NCBI GenBank assembly: GCA_050943215.1
Contig: JBMNOU010000045.1
Span: forward strand, 1-13,608
Length of the DNA: 13,608 nt
Source of the DNA: JBMNOU01 sp050943215
Lineage (GTDB): Bacteria; Bacillota; Clostridia; Christensenellales; SZUA-584
Direction of reading: 5' to 3'
The translations under genes and the position numbers were made by a program. Shown piece by piece: positions 7,195 to 13,608 of this stretch (positions are counted from its first letter, which is position 1; the number at the start of each line of letters is the position of its first letter). A model generated the notes under the pieces. It saw nothing but the letters and a program-made list of their open reading frames with translations, was not told the origin of the DNA and ran no database searches.

Positions 7195-7218
7195 AACCTA
7201 CTTTCTTTTTTTTGTCAA
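7190..7218 (-). promoter_or_regulatory. Predicted sigma-70/SigA-type promoter of operon C
   Basis: On the minus strand a perfect -35 TTGACA (7218-7213) is followed by a 17-base A-rich spacer and a weaker -10 TACTTT (7195-7190). Transcription would start near 7183, about 75 bases ahead of the amidohydrolase start. A strong -35 with a weak -10 buried in a palindrome is a common layout for a repressed catabolic operon. Confidence 0.6.
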
Positions 7219-7257
7219 GGTTTTATATGGAAAAGAATATAAAAACGTTTGGAATAG

Positions 7258-7503
7258 ATATATCCCGACTTAGTCAAGGTCCATATAGCAGGCTGTTTCA
7301 ATTCTTACGATGAAAATACTATTTTAACTTTAAGTGGTAATGCAAAACTTTATAGGATTCGTATCGACAGTACGCGCAAAGAAGCATTAAATAAATGCAC
7401 ATCGAGTTCATCGATACCGTAAACGGCGAAGTTTATTATGCAAACGATGATCCTTAGCGATAAGGAAAACACTTCCGAATATAACCGCTGGCAGCAGTAT
7501 TAA
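7258..7503 (+). pseudogene. Possible fossil of a beta-propeller/DUF5050-like protein
   Basis: Plus-strand frames carry protein-like text broken by shifts. Frame one (7258-7422) contains 'ILTLSGNAKLYRIRIDSTRKEALNK' in two overlapping pieces, LTLSGNAKLYRI and IDSTRKEALNK. A different frame (7395-7457) continues with EFIDTVNGEVYYANDDP, and a third (7447-7503) with LSDKENTSEYNRWQQY. The 'LYRI..D.T..+.LN' then 'V.G.VYY' pattern resembles DUF5050-type repeats as I remember them. There is no plausible start or ribosome binding site, and stops occur every 20-55 codons. Assignment rests on short stretches and could be chance. Confidence 0.3.
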
Positions 7504-7555
7504 GACCACACCGGACAACGCTAGGCAATCCTGCGTTTATAGCAACTTTTAGAAT

Positions 7556-8815
7556 CTATATTAACACAATAAACATTGAAAAATACATATCTTCATGCTT
7601 AAGAACGCAATCTCCATTATGCCTAATAATTAAACAATAATTTCCCTTTTGAGCAGGCGCTTTATTTGAGCATATTTTCGTGTAATCAGATATAGGGCTG
7701 CCGTCATCCTTATCAAGAGCAACCCATATCACTTCATCGTCATCCTGAATACCCTGGATCCTGATATCAGATATATTTTTCACCTCTTTTGCAAAACGGT
7801 AGCGATTATTGTTTCTCCAAATATATTCTATCCTGATGTTTTCGTTTATCAGAAACGGTTCAACCTCTACGTTTTCGTCATTAATCCAAATATTTAAAGG
7901 AACAATTTCATTTATGATAGTACGGTCTGCTTTATCTAACATCTGCGTATACCTGTATACAGTCCATATCTCGCCCGGCTGGTCATTCCAAACATAAGCC
8001 GATCCAGAATTAAATATATTAAAGTGAAACATATCAGAATGCCAATCATCTTTTATACTTCCATCCTTATCATAAAATTCTATATTCTTAATCCATGTCA
8101 AGCCATTTGCAACAAGTATATACCCGTTTGTCTCTATACTACCATCCTTCCATCCTGCTTTTTCGCTCTTAAAAGGGATGTTCGCAAAGCTTTGGCTGAC
8201 CGTCTGTCCATTGGCAAATTCTGCAGTCACCTTATCCTGCTTGTCATCCCAACCCAGCGATTTTCCATAGGCGATTGTATAATCTTTAAATACCGTATAA
8301 TTAAGGCTCCAGATATCACTGTCCTGTGCTCCATAGGTTATTTTTCCGTTTTCAAAATAGTATAGTTTGCAATAATCCTCTCCATCCCGCAGAATATGAC
8401 CGCATATCAGCGTACCCCCCTCAAAAGGAACGCAAGCATTGATCATAAACACATCTTTACCAGATATTGTGATTCGGTAATCCGCATTCTCCTGCAAAGA
8501 AACCTCCTCGCTCAAAGCATATGCAAAGGTATCAATGATCCTTTTACTCGTTTCATTTTTGGCGTAATCTTGAACAATCACATAGTCTGCCTCAATGCTT
8601 AGTGGAAGCGTATTTTCAGGATCCGTATCGGTTGGACTTTCTTCTGTTATTGATTCTGATAAGGAATCCGAGGCGTATGATTTTTGCGCTATCTGGGACG
8701 GCTCGGTATTAGGCGTAAATAATTTGCACCCAGTGCATATTATAGTCAATACGCATATAATGCACGCAATAGACCGCAATGGTTTTGGGTGTTTTAGATT
8801 CTTTAGATTCTCCAT
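7556..8815 (-). CDS. Hypothetical lipoprotein of unknown function
   Basis: I do not recognise this 419-residue protein. ATG 8815 has AAGGAG nine bases upstream. A basic N-terminus (MENLKNLKHPKPLR) precedes a hydrophobic stretch (about 15-29) and a lipobox-like ICTGC, which would lipidate Cys30. A Ser/Thr/Glu/Asp-rich linker (about 35-75) follows. The rest is rich in Trp, Tyr, Asp and Ile with alternating short hydrophobic strands, suggesting an all-beta extracellular domain. No catalytic motif is seen. Examples of its texture are WNDQPGEIWTVYRYTQ and VIWVALDKDDGSP. It stands alone: 448 bp of non-coding sequence and debris lie downstream and 851 bp of decayed sequence upstream. It is clearly more AT-rich than operon C, which suggests different origin or age. 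The length, start context and signal argue for a real gene. Confidence 0.75.
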   Translation of the reverse strand: MENLKNLKHPKPLRSIACIICVLTIICTGCKLFTPNTEPSQIAQKSYASDSLSESITEESPTDTDPENTLPLSIEADYVIVQDYAKNETSKRIIDTFAYALSEEVSLQENADYRITISGKDVFMINACVPFEGGTLICGHILRDGEDYCKLYYFENGKITYGAQDSDIWSLNYTVFKDYTIAYGKSLGWDDKQDKVTAEFANGQTVSQSFANIPFKSEKAGWKDGSIETNGYILVANGLTWIKNIEFYDKDGSIKDDWHSDMFHFNIFNSGSAYVWNDQPGEIWTVYRYTQMLDKADRTIINEIVPLNIWINDENVEVEPFLINENIRIEYIWRNNNRYRFAKEVKNISDIRIQGIQDDDEVIWVALDKDDGSPISDYTKICSNKAPAQKGNYCLIIRHNGDCVLKHEDMYFSMFIVLI

Positions 8816-9146
8816 TAAATAAAACTCCTTCTTCTTGGCGAACCGATAGATATTTAAATAAGCCTTTGATAACTCCCTTTTTTATGTTATATTCCGAATA
8901 ACTTAAAATAAATCATGCGGAATGTGCATGACATGACCGGGCTTATTGTACCACGTATTTACATTATTATTTATGGTTTAAAAGTTTAGGGTTATAATAT
9001 CGTAGGTTTTCCTTCAGACACTCTTCTAATTGTTGGGGATAGCATAAAAGACGATATTTTTAAAGAAAAAATCGGGGGATTTTCTGCAAAAGAGATCACC
9101 CGTGTCGCTAAGGAGCATAAGGCCGGTTCTCTTGGTTTCACAGAAG
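8816..9146. other. AT-rich gap with no intact gene
   Basis: The right part (8990-9146) is covered by a plus-strand open stretch described separately. The left part holds the leader of the hypothetical lipoprotein gene. Its best minus-strand -10 candidate is TATAAC near 8885-8892, without a good -35. No terminator hairpin or repeat family is evident. Confidence 0.5.
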
Positions 9147-9220
9147 CTATGCTGTTTTTGATTCGCAGTACACACTGTTGCTCTTTTCACCCGTTTTTGA
9201 GCAGACTGATCCTAGATTAA
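8990..9220 (+). pseudogene. Startless plus-strand open stretch, possible gene remnant
   Basis: 76 codons stay open between TAG (8987-8989) and TAA (9218-9220), with no start codon near the left end. The first two thirds look protein-like: PSDTLLIVGDSIKDDIFKEK, then IGGFSAKEITRVAKEHKAG. VGDSIKDDI resembles HAD motif IV, but no other HAD motif is present. The last third is antisense to the short-chain dehydrogenase pseudogene and is unlikely to be real coding. I cannot name a family with confidence. Confidence 0.25.
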
Positions 9221-9627
9221 CGATGGTATCGCCGCCGTTGTCACGCATGATCTTTCCGGCCTCGATATTCACAAGGTAAACACCGTCCAAATTCACTGAA
9301 AGAGTCTTTTTCCAAACCTCGAAGCTTTGTTCAAACGTAGCGCAGGCAAATCAATACTCGCTGCACATGCAACTACATCGACCGTTTTAAACATCTTAAT
9401 ACTTGATTCATCATTGCATCGATTTCTTGCGGTGAGCCTACATCCACTTTGACCGAAACGCTTCCGCTTCCATATTCTTTAATTGATCCGTTGTCTTTTG
9501 CGCCATCCAAATTTAGGTCTGCAACAATAACTTTTGCACCTTCCTTTGCAAATTCTATTGCAATAGCTTTGCCAATTACCTAGCTTTCACCGGTTAAAAG
9601 CGCTACTTTATCTACTAATAGCCTCAT
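9147..9627 (-). pseudogene. Short-chain dehydrogenase/reductase (SDR) pseudogene
   Basis: SDRs are NAD(P)-dependent oxidoreductases; here one was the last gene of the importer 2 operon, 40 bp after the permease stop. From ATG 9627 the text is VDKVALLTGES, then TAG (9582-9580), then VIGKAIAIEFAKEGAKVIVADLN. The stop falls inside the TGxxxGIG cofactor loop. Near 9385-9400 the frame shifts to FKTVDVVACAASIDLPAL, and near 9335-9345 it shifts again to TFEQSFEVWKKTLSVNLDG. The third piece continues through IVNLGSVCSKTGEKSNSVYCESKTA and holds the catalytic YxxxK as YCESK. It ends at TAG (9149-9147), so about 80-100 C-terminal residues are missing. With two nonsense codons, two shifts and truncation it cannot make an enzyme. 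Confidence 0.9.
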
Positions 9628-9667
9628 TTCCCACTATTCTTTCAGATGTTACTTAACTCGTAGAATC

Positions 9668-10675
9668 TTATTCTGATATCGCCTTTGCTTGAGCAAGCCT
9701 TCTGGATCTCTCTTCAGCTTTATTTCTAACAACGTCTAGAAATACCGCGCCAATAATAACAAGGCCGACCACTAAGAATTTAGCATCGGTTTGCGCACCT
9801 AACAAATCTAAACCATTGTTGATTACGCCAATCAGCATAGCCCCAGCCAACGTACCCGCTACCGATCCTTTTCCACCAAGAAATGAAGTGCCACCTACGA
9901 CGCACGATGCAATCGCATCCATATCAGCCGTTTCACTAGCAATAGGAGACGCCGAGCTTATACGTCCAAGCAGGACAATCCCAGCTACCGAAGCCATTAA
10001 TCCCGACATAATATAACTGAAGTTTAGCGTGCGTTTTACATTGATACCCGATAGACGAGCCGCTTCCCTGTTTCCACCTACCGAATAGATCTTACGACCT
10101 AGAGCAATTTTGTTCAAAAATAAGGAAATGATTAAATAGAATATTATTACAAGTAAAAAACACGCTGGGATAACCGATAAAATATTACTATACCCTAAGA
10201 AGAGTATTCCTGAACTAAATCCGGCAATTGGCGCCGCACCAGTAATAAACAGTGCCAACCCCCTAAACATCATACGCGTACCCATCGTTGAGACAAATGG
10301 ATGAGGTAATTCCAATTGAGTAAATAAAATTGCATTTAATCCACCACACAAAACACCTGTTGCAAGGCCTGCAAGTATTAGAACTATGTCACTGGCCACA
10401 CCCGCCTTTAGCATTACGCCCATTACACACCCGCTTAAGACTGCGGTCGAGCCTACGGAAAGATCGATACCGCCTGTTAGCATTACCATTAACATGCCTA
10501 AAGCAATCAGTGCGTTTAATGATGTCTGTCGCAGAATATTCATTATATTCGTAATGCTGAGAAATCTTTCAGTTGTTAGTGTCAGGATGATCGCCAAAAC
10601 AACAACGGCCATCAAAGGTCCCACAAACGCAGGCATTTTTTTATTGCTGCGAGTTTTAAAAGTAATCAGTTTCAT
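9668..10675 (-). CDS. Sugar ABC transporter permease (RbsC type, BPD_transp_2)
   Basis: Inner-membrane channel subunit of importer 2. The 335 residues include about eight to ten hydrophobic segments, for example 16-34, 52-68, 97-118, 168-187, 219-237 and 298-315. GGIDLSVGS (68-76) is the family hallmark. The cytoplasmic loop GGNREAARLSGINV (200-213) is the EAA-like coupling loop that docks on the ATPase. AIASCVVGGTSFLGGKGSVAGT (255-276), broken here as AIASCVVGGTSF and GGKGSVAGT, is also typical. ATG 10675 overlaps the ATPase TGA (ATGA) with GGGGAGG inside the upstream codons, so the two are coupled. The C-terminus is a short basic tail. It is of normal length and appears functional, although the dehydrogenase gene downstream is broken. 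The substrate class (pentose or similar) cannot be resolved further. Confidence 0.95.
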   Translation of the reverse strand: MKLITFKTRSNKKMPAFVGPLMAVVVLAIILTLTTERFLSITNIMNILRQTSLNALIALGMLMVMLTGGIDLSVGSTAVLSGCVMGVMLKAGVASDIVLILAGLATGVLCGGLNAILFTQLELPHPFVSTMGTRMMFRGLALFITGAAPIAGFSSGILFLGYSNILSVIPACFLLVIIFYLIISLFLNKIALGRKIYSVGGNREAARLSGINVKRTLNFSYIMSGLMASVAGIVLLGRISSASPIASETADMDAIASCVVGGTSFLGGKGSVAGTLAGAMLIGVINNGLDLLGAQTDAKFLVVGLVIIGAVFLDVVRNKAEERSRRLAQAKAISE

Positions 10676-12174
10676 AACAAACCTCCCCAGGCTGCTTTCA
10701 TAATACCTTCTTGATTAAAATGGTCACTATGCCGATCTATTTCAGCCATAATTTTCCCCTTGCGCATTACGATTACTCTATCACTCATTCCAACTATTTC
10801 TGGTAACTCAGAAGAAATCATAATTACACATTTACCTTGTTGTATCAGACTGTTCATGATATTATATACTTCGATTTTAGCGCCAACATCTATGCCTCTG
10901 GTTGGCTCATCAAAAATATATATGTCTGCATCCACATTAATCCACTTTCCGATAACAACTTTTTGCTGGTTGCCACCGCTAAGCTCACCGGCTACCTTAT
11001 ATATTGAGTCCGTTTTTATTTTCAGCTTCTCAACACAATCCTTAGCTTGCTTTTTTAATCCCTTGTCATCTAAAAAAATACCTTTCCTAAAGGAGTCGAG
11101 ATTAACGAGGCTAACATTTCTCATAATCGTTTCTGAAAGAACCAGTCCTTGAAGCTTGCGATCTTCTGTTAAAAATGCAATTTTGCTTTTTATGGCTTCT
11201 GAAGGATGTTTGAAATTATGTTTCTTGCCGTTAACATAAACTTCACCCGAATCGTGTTTGTCAGCAGCGAACAAGCCCCTGAATAACTCCGTTCGTCCGG
11301 ATCCAACCAAACCCGCAAACCCAACAATTTCGCCGTACCTGGCATAAAAGCTTATGTTTCTGTATTCACCTGCATACGAAAAATTCTTTACCTCCAACGC
11401 TATGCCGCTTGGAGTAGTATCAATTTTTGGAAATAAATTACTCAGTGTACGTCCCACCATATATGCTATTAGTTGATCTTTAGTAATTTCCGTTGTAGGC
11501 ACTGTAATAATATGTTTTGAGTCCCGCATTACGGTAACGACATCACATAATTCGAAAATCTCTTCAAGCTTATGCGAAACGAAAAGTATTGCTTTACCCA
11601 TTTCTTTGAGTTTCTTTACTATGGAAAATAATAGTCTCGTCTCGTTCTCGCCTAAGCTTGATGTTGGCTCATCTAAAATAATCACTTTTGCGTCAATTAA
11701 AACAGATCTGCCGATCTCGATCATCTGCTGCTGCCCCATTCCGAGCTGACCGCATAGTTTGGTCGGTTCAACATTGTCCTGACCTAAATCAACCATGATT
11801 TCCTTAGCTTTGTTGTGCATGTATTTATAATCTAGTAATCCAGATTTCTTCTTAACATAGTCTCCCATGAAAAGATTGTCCGTAATAGACAATTCTTTGG
11901 CAATATTTAATTCTTGATATACACAAGTTATTCCAGCCCGCTTTACTTCTAATGGATCAGAGAAATTGACTTGTTTACCATCATAATATATTTCGCCTTT
12001 TTCGGGTGGATAAACACCGGTTAGGACTTTAATAAGAGTAGACTTTCCTGCACCATTTTCACCAATTAATCCATGTACCTGCCCTTTATTTAGCTTAATC
12101 GACATATCATCAAGAGCAATAACACCAGGAAATATCTTGGTAATATGTTTTAACTCTACTGCGGCTTCATTCAA
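10672..12174 (-). CDS. Sugar ABC transporter ATP-binding protein (RbsA/MglA type), complete
   Basis: Cytoplasmic double-NBD ATPase that drives importer 2. At 500 residues it matches the family length. NBD1 has Walker A GENGAGKST (38-46), signature LGMGQQQ (144-150), Walker B VIILDEP (164-170) and H-loop His201. NBD2 has a degenerate P-loop GLVGSGRTE (288-296) with Arg for Lys, the TEDRKLQGL segment (336-344), a canonical signature LSGGNQQK (398-405) and Walker B IYIFDEPTRGID (418-429). The start is TTG at 12174. The nearby ATG in another frame runs into a stop after four codons, and GAGGTG lies eight bases before the TTG. It is separated from the binding-protein gene by 141 bp with a dyad, and overlaps the permease gene by four bases. 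Confidence 0.96.
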   Translation of the reverse strand: MNEAAVELKHITKIFPGVIALDDMSIKLNKGQVHGLIGENGAGKSTLIKVLTGVYPPEKGEIYYDGKQVNFSDPLEVKRAGITCVYQELNIAKELSITDNLFMGDYVKKKSGLLDYKYMHNKAKEIMVDLGQDNVEPTKLCGQLGMGQQQMIEIGRSVLIDAKVIILDEPTSSLGENETRLLFSIVKKLKEMGKAILFVSHKLEEIFELCDVVTVMRDSKHIITVPTTEITKDQLIAYMVGRTLSNLFPKIDTTPSGIALEVKNFSYAGEYRNISFYARYGEIVGFAGLVGSGRTELFRGLFAADKHDSGEVYVNGKKHNFKHPSEAIKSKIAFLTEDRKLQGLVLSETIMRNVSLVNLDSFRKGIFLDDKGLKKQAKDCVEKLKIKTDSIYKVAGELSGGNQQKVVIGKWINVDADIYIFDEPTRGIDVGAKIEVYNIMNSLIQQGKCVIMISSELPEIVGMSDRVIVMRKGKIMAEIDRHSDHFNQEGIMKAAWGGLL

Positions 12175-12315
12175 AATAATAACACCTCACTATAGTTGAT
12201 GATAGCAAGCATTATGGTAAGTGCATTGTACGAGGCCACCCATTAATGGACAGCCTCGCCAACAACTTGACCAACGACTTCTTTCTAGTTTAAACAATTA
12301 CTACCGCTTATCAAT
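12175..12315 (-). other. Intergenic spacer of importer 2 with a large dyad
   Basis: The dyad spans 12231-12258. Outer arms CGAGGC (12231-12236) and GCCTCG (12253-12258) flank a central perfect palindrome CCATTAATGG (12240-12249), with three unpaired bases on each side. No U-run follows on the minus strand, so this is not a classic terminator. As in other binding-protein operons it may protect the upstream mRNA or cause partial termination, so that the binding protein is made in excess over ATPase and permease. Confidence 0.5.
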
Positions 12316-13344
12316 CTACTCAAGAAAATCCTGATAGTTGTTGCCGTCAATAATGGCAATACCCGGATTAATATACGGTTCATAAGTTTTGCCTTCAAGC
12401 AGAGCACCGATACCGCACTTAACAGCTTCTTGTCCCATCCAATATGGTTTCTGTGCGATAATCATTTTTTCATCTCCTGCCGCAACAGCCTGGATGGACA
12501 CTTGGAAACCGTCAAATCCGCAGACTGCAATTTTGTCAATCATATTTACAGCCTTAATTGATGTAATGGCACCAACGGACATATTGTCACTTGTTACAAG
12601 AAGGCCATTGATTTCATCGCCATACTTCGTAATCAAGTTCGCCATAATATTAGCAGCTTTTTCAGGTTCACAGTTTGCATCCTGCACTTCAAGAACATTG
12701 ACACCTAGCTCCGCACACGCATCTTCCAGTCCTTTTGTTCTCGCATCATGATTGGTGTCTCCAAGTTTTCCTCTTAAAATAACCACGTTCTGACCTTTTT
12801 CCATATATGTGTTTATGAACTCAACAGCGCCGTCATGGGCAGCAGCATAGTTGTCCGTGCCAATAAAGGTAACCTTGTTTGGATCATTGAATTTTGGAGC
12901 GTCTGTATCTGCCATAACAATCTTTATGCCCTCTGCGGATGCAGCTGCTAACGGTGCGTTAACGGCATCCGGATTTTGTGCTGATAGCACAATAATGTTT
13001 ACACCCTGAGAAATGCAATTTTCAATCATCTGAACCTGATCAGTAATACCAGATTCGTTTTTCGGTGCTAGCGCCATAATGTTTTCTTCTTTAACGCCTT
13101 GTGCCATAGCTTCTTCTTTCGCACCAGCTATAACCGCATTTTGGAATTCATCGAACGATTTCATCACGATGCCAATCTTTAAATCCGCTGTTGTTAATTC
13201 TGGCTCCTCCGATACCGGAGCCTTTGATGCAGGAGTTGTCGGAGCCTCTGATGCCGGAGTCTCTGATGCTGGAGCTGGTTGCCCACAACCGACAAGCGCA
13301 ATTGCTAGCGCCAAAACAATAATTAAACCAATGATCTTTTTCAT
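12316..13344 (-). CDS. Sugar ABC transporter substrate-binding lipoprotein (RbsB-like)
   Basis: Lipid-anchored receptor for importer 2. The start at 13344 follows AGGAGGAG. The signal MKKIIGLIIVLALAIALVGC ends in lipobox LVGC, with Cys20 the lipidated residue. A repetitive Ala/Pro/Ser/Glu/Thr linker (about 21-51) precedes the binding domain. That domain shows the ribose-binding pattern: KIGIVMKSFDEFQNAVIAGA (56-75), GVNIIVLSAQNPDAV, KIVMADTDAP, VTFIGTDNYAAA, the NGLLVTSDNMSVGAITS hinge segment, and VCGFDGF. The spacing is typical of a 300-residue type I binding domain; total 342 residues. It is first in its unit, 87 bp downstream of the GntR-family gene. It is clearly diverged from the lipoprotein of operon C, so the two systems probably see different sugars. 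The exact ligand is not readable. Confidence 0.94.
   Translation of the reverse strand: MKKIIGLIIVLALAIALVGCGQPAPASETPASEAPTTPASKAPVSEEPELTTADLKIGIVMKSFDEFQNAVIAGAKEEAMAQGVKEENIMALAPKNESGITDQVQMIENCISQGVNIIVLSAQNPDAVNAPLAAASAEGIKIVMADTDAPKFNDPNKVTFIGTDNYAAAHDGAVEFINTYMEKGQNVVILRGKLGDTNHDARTKGLEDACAELGVNVLEVQDANCEPEKAANIMANLITKYGDEINGLLVTSDNMSVGAITSIKAVNMIDKIAVCGFDGFQVSIQAVAAGDEKMIIAQKPYWMGQEAVKCGIGALLEGKTYEPYINPGIAIIDGNNYQDFLE
13211..13279 (-). repeat. Degenerate 15-bp tandem repeat encoding the lipoprotein linker
   Basis: On the plus strand the unit is roughly GATGCCGGAGTCTCT, starting at 13211, 13226, 13250 and 13265, with a shortened unit at 13241-13249. It encodes repeats of the type PASE(T/A). 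Such repeats are prone to length change between strains. The linker holds the binding domain away from the membrane and tolerates that. Confidence 0.7.
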
Positions 13345-13369
13345 GTTTCTCCTCCTAAAATATTTCTAC

Positions 13370-13387
13370 TTTCGTGCTTCCACGAAA
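13370..13387. promoter_or_regulatory. Inverted repeat at the predicted start of importer 2 transcription
   Basis: Perfect 7-bp arms TTTCGTG (13370-13376) and CACGAAA (13381-13387) are separated by CTTC. The dyad begins at the edge of the predicted -10 and covers the expected start site, which suits a repressor operator. It could also form an RNA hairpin near the 5' end. The GntR/FCD regulator ending 45 bp away is one candidate ligand; a distant regulator is equally possible. Confidence 0.5.
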
Positions 13388-13415
13388 TCATATAAGCTAA
13401 CTAAAAAACTTCGAA
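13387..13415 (-). promoter_or_regulatory. Candidate promoter of the importer 2 operon
   Basis: On the minus strand TTCGAA (13415-13410) and TATGAT (13392-13387) are 17 bases apart. The -10 matches five of six consensus bases, the -35 only three. The -35 lies inside an 11-bp dyad, TTCGAATCGAA (13410-13420). The start would fall near 13380, about 35 bases before the ATG. Confidence 0.4.
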
Positions 13416-13431
13416 TCGAACCTCTTTATAA

Positions 13432-13608
13432 TTAATTATTTATTAATAAATTTTTCCTAATTTGAAATGCCTTAACGCTTCTAATATGCTCTCTCATATA
13501 TTTCTCGGCATTCTCTGCATCCCCTTTACTAATCTCCATGTAAATTTTCTTATGTTCTTCTAACGAAGCTATTAATCTCTCGGGTTCATCCGCTGATAAA
13601 GATGCAAA
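13432..13608 (-). CDS. GntR-family transcriptional regulator (FCD type), C-terminal fragment, N-terminus outside the window
   Basis: 58 codons are open from the window edge to TAA at 13434-13432. The text PERLIASLEEHKKIYMEISK followed by GDAENAEKYMREHIRSVKAF matches the last helices of FadR-like FCD ligand-binding domains. There 'EH..I...I..GD...A...M..H' is characteristic and its His usually helps bind a metal or ligand. The DNA-binding N-terminus is off the edge, so the GntR assignment depends on the FCD family link. It lies 87 bp upstream of the importer 2 lipoprotein in the same direction and is the likely local regulator. The stop region is extremely AT-rich and contains a 14-bp palindrome inside the last codons. 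Confidence 0.85.
   Translation of the reverse strand, partial: FASLSADEPERLIASLEEHKKIYMEISKGDAENAEKYMREHIRSVKAFQIRKNLLINN

Larger units (their letters stand above)
7108..7257 (-). other. 5' control region of operon C
   Basis: Non-coding stretch between the amidohydrolase gene and the plus-strand debris at 7258-7503. It holds, in order of transcription, a TTGACA promoter, a palindromic operator-like site over the -10, a pair of tandem direct repeats in the leader, and the GGAGG ribosome binding site at about 7117-7121. The leader would be about 75 bases long and very AT-rich. I see no riboswitch-like helix set in it. Confidence 0.6.

Noticed and set aside
7179..7212. Palindrome followed by a T-rich run on the plus strand, looking like a rho-independent terminator.
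   Set aside because: The stem is almost all A/T and has no room for a loop, and no intact plus-strand gene ends here. The T-run is the A-rich spacer of the minus-strand promoter.
13211..13279. CRISPR-like or other array.
   Set aside because: The repeats are 15 bp without spacers and in frame inside a coding linker, so they are ordinary low-complexity coding repeats.
13370..13387. Hairpin as a terminator of the GntR-family gene.
   Set aside because: The stem is short, no U-run follows on the minus strand, and it sits over the predicted promoter of the next operon.

Overview
The window looks like a chromosomal carbohydrate-use locus of a Gram-positive anaerobe, most likely in the Bacillota (Clostridia or a relative). 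Both solute-binding proteins and one orphan protein are Cys-anchored lipoproteins, and Shine-Dalgarno sites are strong (AGGAGG type). The regulators are of ROK and GntR/FCD type, and no outer-membrane genes are seen. No genus is claimed. Every intact gene lies on the minus strand, so the text follows transcription from high to low coordinates.

Region A (13608-9668) is sugar importer 2. It begins with the C-terminus of a GntR-family (FCD) regulator. A solute-binding lipoprotein, a two-domain RbsA/MglA-type ATPase and an RbsC-type permease follow. The last gene of this unit is a short-chain dehydrogenase pseudogene (9627-9147) with nonsense codons, frameshifts and a lost C-terminus. Import looks intact, but the linked oxidoreductase is dead.

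Region B (9146-7108) is AT-rich and mostly non-conserved. It holds one intact unrecognised lipoprotein (8815-7556), protein-like debris on the plus strand on both sides of it, and the control region of the next operon.

Region C (7107-1) is a tight seven-gene operon that runs off the left edge. Its order is Amidohydro_2 hydrolase, PIG-L deacetylase-like protein, ROK repressor, NagB-type aminosugar-phosphate deaminase, PfkB-type kinase, solute-binding lipoprotein and sugar ABC ATPase; a permease is expected next. It reads as a module that imports an amino sugar or N-acyl/glycosyl derivative, removes a substituent, phosphorylates it and deaminates the sugar phosphate into glycolysis. The true substrate is not known. 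The PIG-L-like protein lacks most canonical metal and catalytic residues.

Two nearly identical AT-rich operator-like sites share 16 of 17 bp. One overlaps the -10 of a TTGACA promoter ahead of the operon (7172-7188). The other lies between the ROK gene and nagB (4133-4149). They are the best candidate binding sites for the ROK protein, which would make this a self-regulated operon with a second internal control point. No tRNA, rRNA, CRISPR array or insertion sequence was seen.
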